64,000 nt of DNA from JANMJD01 sp963828405 (GTDB taxonomy: Bacteria; Actinomycetota; Acidimicrobiia; Acidimicrobiales; Ilumatobacteraceae): assembly GCA_963828405.1 (NCBI GenBank), contig CAWHEG010000031.1, forward strand, positions 2,418,001 through 2,482,000, read 5' to 3'. The notes below the pieces were generated by a model. That model saw nothing but the letters and a program-made list of their open reading frames with translations, did no database searches and was not told the DNA's origin. Positions within the stretch are counted from its first letter, which is position 1; every line of letters starts with the position of its first letter. Positions 22,093 to 31,686 of the stretch are shown here, one piece after another. The translations under genes were made by a program, and so were the position numbers.

Positions 22093-22154
22093 CTTCGGTG
22101 CCGTTCGTCGTCGAAGGTGTCGTCCCGCCACGGTGGGGGTGACAGGATTCGGCC

Positions 22155-25100
22155 ATGCCGACCGTCGATCCGAAGTACCTCAGCCAACTCCGCTACCGGT
22201 GCATCGGACCGACGAGAGGGGGGCGGGTGGTGGCGGTGGCCGCCGACCCGAAGCGCCAGGCCGTCTTCTACTTCGGCGCGGTGGCCGGTGGCGTGTGGAA
22301 ATCCGACGATGCCGGCCAGTTCTGGGAGAACGTGACCGACGGATTCCTCACGACCGGTTCGATCGGAGCACTGGCCGTTGCCCCCTCGGACGGGAACGTG
22401 ATCTACGCCGGCACCGGCGAATCGACGATCCGCATCGACGTCACACACGGCGACGGCGTCTACAAGTCGACCGATGCCGGCGTGACCTGGCGGCACATCG
22501 GGCTCACCGAGTCGCGGCACATCGGCGAGATCCGCGTCCATCCCGACAACCCGGATCTCGTCTACGTGGCCGCGCTCGGCCATGCCTCGAAGGACAACCC
22601 CGAGCGCGGCCTGTACCGCTCGAAGGACGGTGGCGAGACGTGGGAGCTGGTGCTCCACGTCAGCGAACGTTCCGGCGCAGTCGACGTGTCGCTCGATCCC
22701 GGCAACCCGCGGATCGTCTTCGCCACGATGTGGCAGGCCCGCCGGACGTTCTGGTCGATCGACAGCGGCGGTCCCGACAGCGGGCTGTGGCGCTCCCGCG
22801 ACGGCGGCGACACCTGGGAGGACATCAGCCACCGGCCCGGCCTGCCCGGTGGGACGCTGGGCAAGATCGGCGTCTCGGTCTCGCCGGCGCAGTCCGGCCG
22901 GGTGTTCGCGATGATCGAGGCCGAGGGTCGCGCACGCGGGCTCTACCGCTCGGACGACGTCGGTGAGACATGGGAGAAGGTCTCGTCGAAACCCGACCTC
23001 GGGTGGCGCCCCTGGTACTACGAGCACGTCATCGCCCACCCCACCGACCCCGACACGGTGTTCGTGATGAACATGCGTGCGTGGCGGTCGATCGACGGCG
23101 GCAAGACGTTCGCGGAGTTCCACACCCCGCACGGCGACAACCACGCGCTGTGGATCGACCCGGCCAATCCCGACCGGATGATCGGCTGCGACGACGGCGG
23201 GGCCTGGGTGTCGTTCAACGCCGGCAGGTCGTGGTCGACGATCTACAACCAGCCGACGGCGCAGTTCTACCACGTGGCCACCGACGACCGGTTCCCGTAC
23301 ACCGTCTACGGGTCCCAGCAGGACAACTCCAGCATTGCCGTGCCCAGCCAGACCGGCCTCGGGGCGATCACCTGGGCGAACTGCTACTCACCCGGGACAG
23401 CCGAGAGCGGGTACGTCGCACCCAAGCCCGGCGACCCCGACATCGTCTACGTAGGCGCCATCGGCAGCTCGCCCGGAGGCGGCGACGCCCTCCAGCGCTA
23501 CGACCACCGGACCAAGCAGATCCAGCTGGTCAGCGTGTGGCCCGAGGCCTACCACGACGGGCAGACCGCCGAGGTCCGCTTCCAGTGGACCTACCCGATC
23601 GTCTTCTCGCCCCAGGACCCCACGGTGCTCTACGCGGCCGGCAACCGGGTCTTCCGCACCACCGACGAGGGGCACAGCTGGCAGGCGATCAGCCCCGACC
23701 TCACCTACGCCGATCCGGCCACCCTCGGCGTGTCGGGCCCGCTGACGATGGATACGGCGGGCGCCGAGATGTACGCGACGATCTTCTCGCTGATGGTCTC
23801 GGCCCACCGGCGTGGCGTGCTGATGGCCGGGTCGGACGACGGCAAGGTCCACGTCTCGCTCAACGACGGCGGGGACTGGGCCGACGTGACACCTGCCGAT
23901 CTGCCGAAGTTCTCCCAGGTCACGATGATCGCCGAGTCACCCCACACCGCCGGCACCGTCTATCTGACCGCGGCGCGGCACAAGACGGGTGACGACGCCC
24001 CCTACGTCTATCGCAGCACGGATCTGGGCACGACATGGACTCGGATCGACGGCGGCCTGCCCGAGCACGAGTTCTGCCGGGTCATCCGCGAGGACCCGAA
24101 CCGCAAGGGTCTGCTGTACGTCGGCACCGAGCTCGGCATCCATGTCTCGTTCGACGACGGCGCCAGGTGGCAGTCGCTGCAGCGCAATCTGCCCGTCACG
24201 CCGGTCTACGACTTCGTCGTCCACGGCACCGACCTCGTCGTGGCGACCCACGGCCGTTCGTTCTGGATCCTCGACGACCTGACACCGTTGCATCAACTGC
24301 ACGACGAGTTGCTCGACGCCGATCGCTTCCTGCTCGAGCCCCGCGACGTGGTGCGCACCCCGATCCACATCACGGCGTCATGGGGTGGGACGGTCGGTGG
24401 CAAGAACTACCACGTGACCAGCGGGCAGAACGCGACCTTCTACGTCGAGGAGCACGAGACCGGGCACGTGACCAAGCGGGTCGTCGACGCCGGCGACGAC
24501 CTCGAGCGCGGCGTGCGGATCACGTACTTCCTCGACCAGGCCGCCGTGGGCGAGGCCACCCTGACGATCGCCGACGCCGACGGCACCGAGATCGAGACGT
24601 TCTCCAGCGTGATCCCCGAGGAGAAGAAGGACCGCCACGGGTTGTACATCACCGCCGCGACGGGGATGAACAGCTTCCAGTGGCCGATGACCTATCCCAG
24701 CGGCGTGAAGATGGTCGACACCGACTTCCACCAGCGTCCCGCGGGGCCGCTGGCCAGGCCCGGGACGTATCGGGCCACCCTCACGGTCGGCGACTGGTCG
24801 ATGACCCGGACCTTCCGACTGCTGCGGGACCCCCGGGTCTCCACCAGCGACGCCGACCTGACCGAGCAGTTCGACCTGCTGATCCAGATCCGCGACAAGC
24901 TGTCGGAGGTCGCCACCGGCGTCAACACGATCAGGACCTTGAAGCGCCGGCTGGGCGACTGGTCGACACGGCTGGCCGACAGCGAACCGGCGGCCGACGT
25001 GGTCCGCGCCGCCGACGAGTTGAGCGAACGTCTGGCGGCGGTCGAGGGCGAGCTCGTCCAACGGGAGTTCACATCCGACGGCGACACGCTCAACTATCGC

Positions 25101-25307
25101 GAGATGCTGTTCGAGAAGCTCAGCGCCCTGCCGCCGGTGGTCAGCAGCGCCGACGCCCGCCCGACCACCCAGTCCTACGACGTGTACCGCAAGCTCGCCG
25201 GTCTGGCCGACGAGCGGCTGGCCGAGCTGGCGTCGCTCATCCACGGCGACCTGGCCGAGCTGAACGCCCGGCTCGGCCAGCTCGGCGTCGCCATCATCGG
25301 CGTGTGA
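22155..25307 (+). CDS. sortilin/VPS10-like BNR-repeat protein, 1,050 aa
   Basis: Multiple BNR/Asp-box repeats (S-x-D-G-G-x-T-W) run through residues about 40-720, for example K-S-D-D-A-G-Q-F-W, S-K-D-G-G-E-T-W and S-R-D-G-G-D-T-W. They form two stacked beta-propellers as in the glycosyl-hydrolase-annotated sortilin-like family. The last 250 residues hold an Ig-like strand region and coiled helices (about 900-1,040). The start M-P-T-V-D-P lacks a signal peptide, unlike many relatives, so a cytoplasmic or non-classically exported protein is implied. Catalytic residues of sialidases are not evident. A propeller scaffold or binding function is as likely as hydrolysis. Confidence 0.8.
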   Translation: MPTVDPKYLSQLRYRCIGPTRGGRVVAVAADPKRQAVFYFGAVAGGVWKSDDAGQFWENVTDGFLTTGSIGALAVAPSDGNVIYAGTGESTIRIDVTHGDGVYKSTDAGVTWRHIGLTESRHIGEIRVHPDNPDLVYVAALGHASKDNPERGLYRSKDGGETWELVLHVSERSGAVDVSLDPGNPRIVFATMWQARRTFWSIDSGGPDSGLWRSRDGGDTWEDISHRPGLPGGTLGKIGVSVSPAQSGRVFAMIEAEGRARGLYRSDDVGETWEKVSSKPDLGWRPWYYEHVIAHPTDPDTVFVMNMRAWRSIDGGKTFAEFHTPHGDNHALWIDPANPDRMIGCDDGGAWVSFNAGRSWSTIYNQPTAQFYHVATDDRFPYTVYGSQQDNSSIAVPSQTGLGAITWANCYSPGTAESGYVAPKPGDPDIVYVGAIGSSPGGGDALQRYDHRTKQIQLVSVWPEAYHDGQTAEVRFQWTYPIVFSPQDPTVLYAAGNRVFRTTDEGHSWQAISPDLTYADPATLGVSGPLTMDTAGAEMYATIFSLMVSAHRRGVLMAGSDDGKVHVSLNDGGDWADVTPADLPKFSQVTMIAESPHTAGTVYLTAARHKTGDDAPYVYRSTDLGTTWTRIDGGLPEHEFCRVIREDPNRKGLLYVGTELGIHVSFDDGARWQSLQRNLPVTPVYDFVVHGTDLVVATHGRSFWILDDLTPLHQLHDELLDADRFLLEPRDVVRTPIHITASWGGTVGGKNYHVTSGQNATFYVEEHETGHVTKRVVDAGDDLERGVRITYFLDQAAVGEATLTIADADGTEIETFSSVIPEEKKDRHGLYITAATGMNSFQWPMTYPSGVKMVDTDFHQRPAGPLARPGTYRATLTVGDWSMTRTFRLLRDPRVSTSDADLTEQFDLLIQIRDKLSEVATGVNTIRTLKRRLGDWSTRLADSEPAADVVRAADELSERLAAVEGELVQREFTSDGDTLNYREMLFEKLSALPPVVSSADARPTTQSYDVYRKLAGLADERLAELASLIHGDLAELNARLGQLGVAIIGV

Positions 25308-25484
25308 CTGCGTCGCCTTATCGATCATGAGTTTCGGTCCCGGTATGCCACCCAGCACCGCGGCTGCGGCCATTACACGGCCTGCTGATCAGCGACCTCG
25401 CGGCGTAGCCGGTGGATATCCGTCGGACGCGTGTCACCCGACGAGCCAGCACCCACGAACCCCCGGCAGGCGTATGTTCGGGGC

Positions 25485-25958
25485 ATGCGCAGCTTCGCCG
25501 GGGACGTCCACCTCGCAACGACCGACGATGCCGGGGTGGTCGCCCGACTGCTGCACGATTTCAACACCGAGTTCGACACGCCGTCGCCGGGCACCGAGGT
25601 GCTCGCTGCACGACTCGGGTCGTTGCTCGAGTCGGCGACGACGTTCGCCGTCCTGGCCGGCACGCCGGCCGTCGCCGTGGCCCTCGTGACGTTGCGATCG
25701 AACGTCTGGTGCGACGGCCCGGTGGCCCTGCTCGACGAGCTGTACGTCGTTCCCGATCGTCGGGACCAGGGGATCGGCTCGGCCGTGATCGACAAGCTGC
25801 TTTCCACGGCGCAGGCCCTCGGAGTCGGCGTCATCGAGATCAACGTCGACGAAGGAGACATCGACGCCCAGCGCTTCTACGCACGTCACGGGTTCTCCGC
25901 GACCGACCCGGCGACGAAGGAGCGGGCGTTCTACTTCTTCCGGGAGCTCACGTCCTGA
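25485..25958 (+). CDS. GNAT-family N-acetyltransferase
   Basis: 157 aa with the acetyl-CoA signature V-V-P-D-R-R-D-Q-G-I-G-S-A-V (motif A, R/Q-x-x-G-x-G) and the late V-D-E-G-D-I-D-A-Q-R-F-Y-A-R-H-G-F motif. The ATG at 25485 gives the usual family start, so in-frame sequence upstream is not used. The substrate cannot be predicted. It converges with the degenerate methionine-synthase-like remnant and overlaps its end by 11 bp. Confidence 0.9.
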   Translation: MRSFAGDVHLATTDDAGVVARLLHDFNTEFDTPSPGTEVLAARLGSLLESATTFAVLAGTPAVAVALVTLRSNVWCDGPVALLDELYVVPDRRDQGIGSAVIDKLLSTAQALGVGVIEINVDEGDIDAQRFYARHGFSATDPATKERAFYFFRELTS

Positions 25959-26381
25959 CTCCTCGCCAGACACGGGCGCCCTCGCGCAAGGCTTCGAACT
26001 TCGCCCAGATCACCGTGGGATGGATCTCGGTGCGGTACATCGCCTGGGACGAGAACCCGCAGTCCACACCGGCGATCACCCGATCGAGTCCGACGAGTCG
26101 GGTGAACCGGCCGATGCGTTCGGCGATCAGCTCGGGGTGCTCGACGATGTTGCTGCAATGGGTGATCAATCGGCGGCGAAGGTGTGCATCGGCCGGCCGG
26201 GGGGCGGGAGTGAACCCGGCGAGTCGCTCACCGACGTAGGTGTAGAAGCCGGGCTTGGACATCTCCCCGTCGCCGACGATGTCGATCCCGGCGCGCACCT
26301 CGTGGGCGACGCACTCGGCCACCGCCGAGGCGATGCGCCGCTCGTAGACGCCGCCATGGCGGCGATCGCCGATCGTCGGGC
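25948..26381 (-). pseudogene. remnant of a MetE/UROD-like (methionine synthase II family) protein
   Basis: The frame keeps two separated parts of the cobalamin-independent methionine synthase-like family. One is A-G-I-D-I-V-G-D-G-E-M-S-K-P-G-F from the N-terminal half. The other is the C-terminal block E-H-P-E-L-I-A-E-R-I-G-R-F..I-A-G-V-D-C-G-F-S-S, including the zinc-ligand Cys region. About 200 residues that normally lie between them are missing, as is the N-terminus, which is replaced by the end of the P450 frame. Full members have 370-400 aa. I read this as a deletion-derived pseudogene. Confidence 0.65.
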
Positions 26382-29300
26382 CTATGCCCCGTAGGCCATC
26401 GGCAGGCTGGTCAGGCCGCGCAGGTAGGGGTCGGGCTGCCACTGCTCGATGCCGTTGATCCGCAGGTCGTCGAGCGAGAGCAGCCCTTCGATCGCCGCAG
26501 GAACGACGATCCGGGCCAGCGGAGCACCGATGCAGTGGTGGATCCCGGCGCCGAAACCAAGCTGGCTGGTGTCGGTCCGGTGGATGTCGAAGCGATCGGG
26601 GTCGGCATACACGAGGGCGTCGCGATTGGCCGAGCCGATCGAGGCGACGACCCGGGCGCCGGGCTGGAGGGCGACCCCGCCGAGCGTCGTGGGGACGTGG
26701 ACCTGGCGGTCGAGGAGCTGGGCCGGCGGGTCGAACCTCAGCATCTCCTCGACGGCGGCCGGGATCAGCGACGGGTCTGCCCGCAGGTCGGCGGCCTGAT
26801 CGGGGTTGGCGAGCAGCGTGCGGATGCCGGTCGAGATCAGGTACGTCGTGGTCAGGAAGCCGGCGATCAGCATGTCGGACATGATCGACTGGACATCGCG
26901 GCGGTCGAGTCCCTTGTCGACGTGTTCGCAGACCCCGCTGAGCATCCCGCCGCCCGGCTGGACGCCGTTGGCGACGATCAGCCCGTCGTAGTAGGTGCGC
27001 ATCGCCATCGCGCACGTCGCCCCCATTCCCTGGACCGACGGGGGCTGGGTGATGTTGTGCATCGTCGCCACCGCTTCGACCCAGTTGGTCAGCACCGTGA
27101 TGTCGTTGGCGGGCAGCCCGAGGACCTGGGCGAGGACCATCGCCGGCACGGGCAGGGCGAAGTCCTGGACGAGCTCGATGCGCCGGGTGCGTGAGAGCAC
27201 GGCAAGGGTCTGGTCGACGGCATGGCGGGCCAGCGCCGCGGCGTCGGCGATCGCCGCCGTGAAACTGGGCTCGACGGCCGCGCGCACCGCGCTGTGACGG
27301 GGCGGGTCGCTGGACAGCAGCCCGGGCGGCAGGGCCCCCAACGTGGCGAAGACGGCCGGCGGCGGCATCGACGGAGGTGCGCCGGGGCCACCGGCGTGCT
27401 TGAGGAACGTGTCGGTCTCCTCCAGCACGCGCTGGACGTCTGCATTGGCGAACACCCAGGTCGAGGGCGGCACCTTGCCCGGGACGAGGCTGATCGGCGC
27501 GACGGGGAGGTGCTCGCGGAACCAGGCGAAGGTCGGGTACGGGTCGGCGACGAACGCCGGGTCGTTGGGGTCGAACGTGGTCGGATCGATCGAGCCGACC
27601 GGCGGCGGGGCCAACCCCCCTGGAGACGTTGGGTGTGGACTCACTGGCGTTCCTCTCGTCGTGCTGCGTGGTGGGGCCGTACTGTCTGATCGGGCCGCCT
27701 GCCGAGGCGGGGTGGCCGGCTGATGGGCCTCGAGGCGGTCGATCAGCCAGTCGACCATCTCGTCGGTGAGCTGCAGGTGCATCAGGTTCGTCGCCGCGCA
27801 GCAGTAGTCGTCGAACGGTGAGACGCCGCTCCCCGGCGGTGGGATGGGGTCGTTCGGGCCGACATCGGCGTCGAGCGCGCTGACCGTCGGCATCGACGAG
27901 CTGATCCCCAGGGTCGAGGTGAACAGATCGGTCGTCGAGGTGCAGCCAAGTGACCGGACGACCTCGATCGCCTCGGCGTTGAGCACGTTGAGCGCCCCGG
28001 GCACCTGCTCCCAGCAGACCTCGGAGGTGACGACCAGCGGTGGTGGCGCCGTCGGCACCCCGAGCGTTGCCCCCGTGGCGATCTGTGCGGTGGTCCCGGC
28101 GGGCATCGGGAGCAGGGTGACGTCGGCGATGCCCTCGCTGAACCAGCGCAGCACGGGCTCGGTCGGCGCCGGCTCGGTGTTCCCTGCCCCGTGACCGCAG
28201 GCCAGGGCGAGCTTGACGAGCTTCGACGGGTAACCGCCGACTCGCTGCAGGTCGTCGAGGAACGCCGTGCGCAGCGGGTCGGGACCGACCGTCCCGCCGG
28301 ACTCGATGAGACCGATGAACTGGAGGTTGGCCGAGCTGCGGATGGTAGCGACCAGCCCGGCGAACGCGGGGGAGAGGCCGGTGAAGTTGCTGACGAGCCA
28401 CTGCCCGACCACCGTCGTATAGGCCCCGCGGCCGTGAGGCGAGTCGACGCTGAGATAGACGCACGTGCCGTGATCGACCCCTTCGGATTCCATCGCGGCG
28501 AGTGCGTAGCGGGCGACGAGGCCGCCCATGCTCATCCCACCGACGACCAGCGGGTCGTCGGTGCGGCTGCGCGCCCGAGCGATCGCCTCGCGGATCACGC
28601 CGGCGTTGGACTGGATCGTGTCGCGACCCTTGTCGAAGCCGACCGCGACGACGTCGTGGCCGAGCGCCCGGAGCCGGCCCAGCAGGCCGCACTGCCCGAG
28701 GGTCTCGGCAAGCTTCTCGGGCGACGCCCCACCCGGGAAGCCTTCGGCGATCAGCACCGGGCGGGACAACCGGTCGCCGGCGCCCGATCGGAACACGAAG
28801 GCGTGCCCCGGATTGCCCGTGGCCGGGGTGAGCGTCCAGGTCTCGTCGGGGGGTGGCGGCACGGGGTCGTCGCTGATCGCCAGGGTGCACGCGGCATAGC
28901 GCGGGTGGCCGGCGACGGAGCAGCGCACGGTGATCGTCAGTGCGCTGACGTCGGGGGGCACCTCGAGGTCGAGCGTGCCGCCGGCGTCGAACGCCCGATA
29001 TCCCCCGCCGGCGTCGACGGCGACCTCACCGATCGAGGCGCCGTCCAGGTTCGTGATCAGCAGTGCCGGGTCGAGCACCAGGCGGAGGTTCCTCCCCCGC
29101 ACGGCCGGAGTCGCCCGGTTCCACTGGTCGGCGAGCAGAACGGTGGCGATCGTCGTGGTCGCCGGTTCGAGCAGCAGGGCGAGATCGGTCGGGAGGTCGG
29201 CCGATCCGCCGGTGGGCGCGGCCTGCATGGCGGCCCCCACGGCGGCGGCGGACGGGCGGTCGTAGGCGACGGCGGCGATGACCAGCGGCACGGGAGCGCC

Positions 29301-29561
29301 CGGTTGGGCGGCGCGCGCCTGGATGGCCGGGAGCGGAGGGAGCCGGTGTGCCAGATCCCCGCCCATCAACCTGAGGTAGGTGAACGCCCAGTCGCGCGGG
29401 CTCAGCGCAGCGGGGGCGGGATCGTCGCCCCGGGGGAGGTCGGTGTCACCGAACCAGACGAGGATCCCGCTCGGCGCCGTCGTGGGTCCCCGCGAGGCGA
29501 GCAGACCGGAGATCTGTGCTGCCAGGGCGGCGTTGACGGCTGGCGGCGCCGGGCTGGTCAC
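26382..29561 (-). CDS. alpha/beta hydrolase (lipase-like) in frame with cytochrome P450
   Basis: One uninterrupted frame of 1,059 aa covers two complete proteins. Residues about 1-640 hold an N-terminal beta-rich region and an alpha/beta hydrolase with nucleophile elbow G-G-M-S-M-G-G-L-V-A-R, resembling triacylglycerol-lipase-type esterases. Residues about 640-1,059 are a bacterial P450 with A-G-F-L-T-T-T (I-helix), E-E-M-L-R (ExxR) and the heme loop F-G-A-G-I-H-H-C-I-G. The GTG at 29561 overlaps the DyP stop (GTGA). A second GTG with its own ribosome binding site starts the P450 at 27644. A true fusion and a lost stop through one indel in the Pro/Arg/Ser-rich linker are both possible. The pair suggests hydrolysis followed by oxidation of a lipophilic substrate. 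Confidence 0.85.
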   Translation of the reverse strand: MTSPAPPAVNAALAAQISGLLASRGPTTAPSGILVWFGDTDLPRGDDPAPAALSPRDWAFTYLRLMGGDLAHRLPPLPAIQARAAQPGAPVPLVIAAVAYDRPSAAAVGAAMQAAPTGGSADLPTDLALLLEPATTTIATVLLADQWNRATPAVRGRNLRLVLDPALLITNLDGASIGEVAVDAGGGYRAFDAGGTLDLEVPPDVSALTITVRCSVAGHPRYAACTLAISDDPVPPPPDETWTLTPATGNPGHAFVFRSGAGDRLSRPVLIAEGFPGGASPEKLAETLGQCGLLGRLRALGHDVVAVGFDKGRDTIQSNAGVIREAIARARSRTDDPLVVGGMSMGGLVARYALAAMESEGVDHGTCVYLSVDSPHGRGAYTTVVGQWLVSNFTGLSPAFAGLVATIRSSANLQFIGLIESGGTVGPDPLRTAFLDDLQRVGGYPSKLVKLALACGHGAGNTEPAPTEPVLRWFSEGIADVTLLPMPAGTTAQIATGATLGVPTAPPPLVVTSEVCWEQVPGALNVLNAEAIEVVRSLGCTSTTDLFTSTLGISSSMPTVSALDADVGPNDPIPPPGSGVSPFDDYCCAATNLMHLQLTDEMVDWLIDRLEAHQPATPPRQAARSDSTAPPRSTTRGTPVSPHPTSPGGLAPPPVGSIDPTTFDPNDPAFVADPYPTFAWFREHLPVAPISLVPGKVPPSTWVFANADVQRVLEETDTFLKHAGGPGAPPSMPPPAVFATLGALPPGLLSSDPPRHSAVRAAVEPSFTAAIADAAALARHAVDQTLAVLSRTRRIELVQDFALPVPAMVLAQVLGLPANDITVLTNWVEAVATMHNITQPPSVQGMGATCAMAMRTYYDGLIVANGVQPGGGMLSGVCEHVDKGLDRRDVQSIMSDMLIAGFLTTTYLISTGIRTLLANPDQAADLRADPSLIPAAVEEMLRFDPPAQLLDRQVHVPTTLGGVALQPGARVVASIGSANRDALVYADPDRFDIHRTDTSQLGFGAGIHHCIGAPLARIVVPAAIEGLLSLDDLRINGIEQWQPDPYLRGLTSLPMAYGA
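27642..27658 (-). promoter_or_regulatory. internal ribosome binding site and GTG for the P450
   Basis: On the minus strand GAGAGGA lies 7 bp before GTG (27644-27642), and the next base makes GTGA, the same overlap style used at the other junctions of this operon. It would make a 420-aa P450 of normal length. This is the main argument that hydrolase and P450 were once separate genes. Confidence 0.6.
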
Positions 29562-30986
29562 GAACCCGCAGCCAGCGTCTCGAGCCCGCCGATGCCCGGC
29601 TTGAACAGGTAGAGGCTGCCCCGGGTGGTGATCAGCCTCGGCACGTCGTAGGCCGTGAGCACGCCGCGCGAGTCGTTGGTCGGGATCGTGAACCGTCCCC
29701 CGAGGTCGGGCTGCCAGCCGATGATCGGATCGCGTGAACCCCGCAGGCGGGGGGCGGCGATGTCCATGTTGGCCCACACCTTCTGGAGGAACTCGAACTG
29801 GTTGGCCAGGTCGCCGCAGATGAACAGCCCGAGCAGGCCGCGCTCGACGCCGTCGTCGGGGGCGGCGGGGTCGTGCTCGTAGACCGGCCCGTAGGGGACC
29901 CCGCGACGCACGATCCGATGGTTGTGCTGGATCCCCATCACCGGGCCGCTGCGGGGATTCATCCGGCGCATGTGCGAGCCGAACGGGCAGCGCAGGCCGT
30001 CGGCGTCGTCGAAGTCGGCCGGATGCTCGAGCGTGGCGCCGTAGTCGAAGTCGTTGAGCTGGGTCGAGGGGATGTCGGCCAGGTCGTCGTCGGGCGACAC
30101 GGCGAGCGGGACGCCGTTGCGCCACCGGCCGACCATCTTGGCGGCGACCATCTCCGGATCCATGTCGAACCGTTCCCCGGTGCGCAGCAGGAACTCCTCG
30201 AAGGCGTCGCACGTCCTGGCGCAGGATGCGAAAGGCGACGTAGGTCCCGTTGTCGCCGAGGGCGGGCGGGATCGCCCCGAGGAAGTTGCCCTGGTAGGTG
30301 TTGCGGTAGCCGCGGCCGAGCAGGAAGTCCCCGGTCAGCGCGTCGGGCTGGCGGTCCGGCCGACGACCCCCCGGTCGCCCGGCGATCTGCGGTTGGGAGA
30401 TCCCGTCGCGGAACCCGAAGTGGACCGCGCCGTGGGGGAACGTGCTCCCGTCACGGCACGCCTCCTCGGTGGCAGCGCTGGCCGTGAACAGCTCGCGGAG
30501 GGCGACGGAGATCTGCTCCCGGCACGGCGTGTGGGACTCCTGGGTGAACAGCGAGACGACCAGGTGGATCGTCGGGTTGTTCGGACCGCCCACCACCCAG
30601 CCCTCGGGTGCGCTGTCGCCGATGTCACCGATCCCGACCCCGCTCCACGGCGCGTCGCTCTCGGCGGCCGACGCCGCCGAGCTGGCCGCCGAGCCGTTGC
30701 GGAAGGCGGCCGGGAAGGCGTTCAGGGCCAGGTCGGGCACGCCGAGCGCTTGCAGGCCGGGGTAGGTGACCGAGACGTTGACGCAGGCGGACGGGAACTG
30801 CGCCCACTCCGCCGCCGTCTCGACGGCGGGGATGGCGTCGGTGCCGCGCACCAGGGTGCCGAGCAGCGCCCGTCCGCCGTCCACCGAGGCGATCGAGAGC
30901 AGGAAGTGGCGCACGTCGCCGAGGCGCCGATACCCGCGCAGGATGTTCCCCTGGATGTCGGCGAGGTCGAGGGTGGTGGTCGTCAT
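29558..30986 (-). CDS. Dyp-type peroxidase (one frameshift)
   Basis: The start M-T-T-T-T-L-D-L-A-D-I-Q-G-N-I-L-R-G-Y is the hallmark N-terminus of the family. The GxxDG-type catalytic motif F-G-F-R-D-G-I-S-Q-P and the heme-proximal histidine region C-P-F-G-S-H-M-R-R-M-N-P are both present. An extra base near 30,210 splits it between R-I-L-R-Q-D-V and D-A-F-E-E-F-L-L. Removing it gives 475 aa, the usual size. There is no Tat signal, so a cytoplasmic or encapsulated enzyme. It overlaps both neighbours by 4 bp (ATGA, GTGA). It would oxidise bulky phenolic or dye-like substrates with H2O2. Confidence 0.88.
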
Positions 30987-31630
30987 GACGCCGCCCGCGC
31001 CGCGCCGGAGGCGTCGGCCACCTGGGCGGGGGGTCGGGGGAGGCTCGGCGGCGGTGGCGGCCGATGGTGCAGGGCGTTGCCCCGGGTGCCGGCAAGGCGG
31101 AGCACCTCGAGCGTCGTGAGCTGCGGATATGCCGAGACGACCTTGACCGCCGAGATGTTGTGGGCCATCACGAACGCGGCGAAGAGGTCGGGATGTTCCT
31201 CGACCGGCAACGGGGGGGCGCCGGCGACGTACTGCAGGACGGCGTTGAACAGCCCGGCCATCGAGCCGATGAAGTCCATGAGATACGATCCGATGTCGCC
31301 GTCGAACGAAGTGATCACCATCAACTGCGAGTAGTCCGATGATGGAAGGAAACGGGCGAAGTGGATGTAGCGAAGTCCGAGGACTCCGTCGTGGAACTCC
31401 TGCTTCTTGGACTCCAGCAGCTGGTGGAGCGCCGGGAACTGCGCTCGCGACTTGAGTGGGAGCCACAGGTTCAGGGCGTTCTGCACCTGCGGTTCGAGCA
31501 TCGTCGAGCGGCCGTCCCACGCTCCGGGGGCGTTGCTGAACATCTCCCGCGGCCCGGTCGGCAACGCCTGCGGGTCGTGGTTGTCGAAGATCGCATCGAC
31601 GGTCGAACGCATCGGCATGTTGATCCCCAT
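30983..31630 (-). CDS. hypothetical protein, dimeric alpha-beta-barrel-like, 215 aa
   Basis: First gene of the DyP-hydrolase-P450 operon. The core has R-Y-I-H-F-A-R-F, then L-M-V-I-T-S-F-D-G-D-I-G-S-Y-L, a strand-helix pattern seen in ferredoxin-like/dimeric alpha-beta-barrel proteins that often accompany heme peroxidases. The C-terminal 35 residues are Pro/Ala-rich and disordered. The stop overlaps the DyP ATG (ATGA). No metal site is obvious. A redox-partner or substrate-channelling role is conjecture. Confidence 0.6.
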   Translation of the reverse strand: MGINMPMRSTVDAIFDNHDPQALPTGPREMFSNAPGAWDGRSTMLEPQVQNALNLWLPLKSRAQFPALHQLLESKKQEFHDGVLGLRYIHFARFLPSSDYSQLMVITSFDGDIGSYLMDFIGSMAGLFNAVLQYVAGAPPLPVEEHPDLFAAFVMAHNISAVKVVSAYPQLTTLEVLRLAGTRGNALHHRPPPPPSLPRPPAQVADASGAARAAS

Positions 31631-31686
31631 CCCGGGCCCTGGTCCCCCAGGGCGCCGGGTCGCACGGTACGACCCCGGCGTGACAC

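Noticed and set aside
25948..28890. A 980-codon minus-strand frame overlapping the P450 and hydrolase
   Set aside because: It is an Arg/Pro-rich shadow in another frame. Only the last 145 codons resemble a protein family.
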